Source: Pipra filicauda (lineage: Eukaryota; Chordata; Aves; Passeriformes; Pipridae). Taken from it: a stretch of DNA of 64,000 bases. The notes below the pieces were generated by a model. It saw only the letters and a program-made list of their open reading frames with translations, was not told the DNA's origin and made no database searches. Each line of letters starts with the position of its first letter. The stretch's first letter is position 1. Positions 63,269 through 64,000 of this stretch are shown here, piece by piece. The position numbers were made by a program, and so were the translations under genes. Location of the stretch: assembly GCF_003945595.2 (NCBI RefSeq), contig NW_024104507.1:186001-250000 (forward strand). The letters run 5' to 3'.

Positions 63269-63550
63269 TTGAATCATAGAATATCTGAAGTTAAAAGGAA
63301 CACATAAAGACCATCAAGTCCAAGTCTTCAGTCCTTGCAGGACTATCTAAATCTAGACGTTATGATGTTGTCCAGACCTTGCTTGAATCCTGCCAGGTTT
63401 GGGTCCATGACCACTCCCCTGGGGAGCCTGTTCCAGTGACAACCACTCTGTGGGTAAAGAACCTTTTCCTAATATTCAGTTTGAACTTCTCCTGATGCAG
63501 CTTCATTCCATTTTTTGGTGTCCTATCACTGGCCACCAGAGGAACAGGAC
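63269..63550 (-). mobile_element. CR1 LINE, 3' fragment of a more distant subfamily (minus strand)
   Basis: The plus strand begins TTGAATCATAGAATATCTGA. It continues with AAGACCATCAAGTCCAAGTC, GTTGTCCAGACCTTGCTTGA, GGGTCCATGACCACTCCCCT, GGGGAGCCTGTTCCAGTGAC, CTGTGGGTAAAGAACCTTTT, GAACTTCTCCTGATGCAGCT and ATCACTGGCCACCAGAGGAA. The internal wording (CTTGAACTC-type and CCTGATGCAGCTTCATTCCA blocks) is that of the CR1 subfamilies whose 3' region differs from the 42.7-kb type. Orientation is minus. Homology fades at about 63550. It is an older, inactive, 5'-truncated copy. Confidence 0.92.
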
Positions 63551-64000
63551 AAGGTCCTGATAGTGGAAATACTTAACAGTAATGTTCTGAAAATTTTTTA
63601 AGCGCTCCTCTTTGCCCATAGTGAAGCCACAGAACTTATTTCATTGTGTGCTAAGAAGAACTTCTGAGTTTCTCAGAGGTGAAAATCTCCCATCCCACTT
63701 TTAATTTCACACATTGGAAAAGTAAAGGGTGATGTTACTTGCACATTTTAAGGAGGCAGGTCTGGGGCCAGGAGTGTTAAGTGTTTATTGACTGTGCAAT
63801 AATCAATAGCTCGAGGTGCTTAAGCTATCACAGCCAGAACAAAAAAAAAAAAAAAACAAACAAAAAAACCAACTGTTTATCCTGCCTTTTGGGCATGGAG
63901 AGAGCCAGGGTCATCTGGTGAGCAAAAGCTTTGGTGTGTGCCAGCAACTCTGGTGCAGCAGCACAGCAGCAGAGCCTGGGCTAACAAACCTCTCCTGCAA
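63551..64000. other. Unrecognised sequence with an A-rich tract
   Basis: Nothing recognised apart from an A16 run followed by CAAACAAAAAAACC at 63841-63870. The last ~130 bases are less AT-rich and contain repeated CAGCAGCACAGCAGCAG words near 63954. Confidence 0.55.
63841..63870 (+). repeat. Poly(A)/(CAAA) tract
   Basis: A16, then CAAACAAAAAAACC. Low complexity. Confidence 0.9.

Noticed and set aside
1..64000. tRNA, rRNA, CRISPR, operon or prophage content
   Set aside because: No tRNA B-box with matching A-box, no repeat-spacer array and no closely packed genes; the CR1 content marks this as bird nuclear DNA.

Overview
This window reads as AT-rich, gene-poor vertebrate nuclear DNA, almost certainly from a bird. 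The main evidence is a set of CR1 LINE copies whose 3' ends carry the avian octamer-type tail (ATTCTATG, or CATAGAAT on the other strand). There are also one probable solo LTR, short microsatellites and A/T runs, and no SINEs, operons, tRNA, rRNA or CRISPR arrays that I can see. No reading frame could be tied to a known protein-coding gene, so the window is best read as an intergenic desert or part of a very large intron.

Layout. 1-9.6 kb is mostly unrecognised sequence with two plus-strand CR1 3' ends (2272-2540, 5280-5347) and one minus-strand CR1 (9568-9776). 9.8-27.2 kb is a long stretch without recognisable transposons. It contains a somewhat GC-richer patch near 11.4-12.1 kb, a candidate 3' terminal exon (13953-14205), a pyrimidine-rich block (17850-18300), two nearby 16-bp tandem duplications (22288-22319, 22605-22643) and the longest reading frame in the window (minus strand, 22715-23278). 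At 27.2-29 kb there is a CT microsatellite, a 20-bp duplication, a CR1 fragment that has lost its 3' end, and a long imperfect inverted repeat (28617-28980). 29-38.5 kb holds no recognisable element apart from simple repeats. 38.5-43.1 kb has three CR1 copies, the last (42663-43101) being the least decayed. 43-53 kb is quiet except for one CR1 (49110-49350). A probable solo LTR with a near-perfect 5-bp target duplication lies at 53097-53986. The last 9 kb is denser: an old CR1 reverse-transcriptase fragment (55690-56180), a candidate first coding exon right after it (56201-56398), three minus-strand CR1 pieces, and an 85-base hairpin (62103-62187).

There is no evidence of genes acting together here. 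The items most worth a second look are the inverted repeat at 28.6-29.0 kb, the hairpin at 62.1 kb, and the two exon-like segments at 13.95 and 56.2 kb. All gene-like calls are tentative: they rest on splice, start and poly(A) signals, and such signals also arise by chance in 64 kb of AT-rich DNA.
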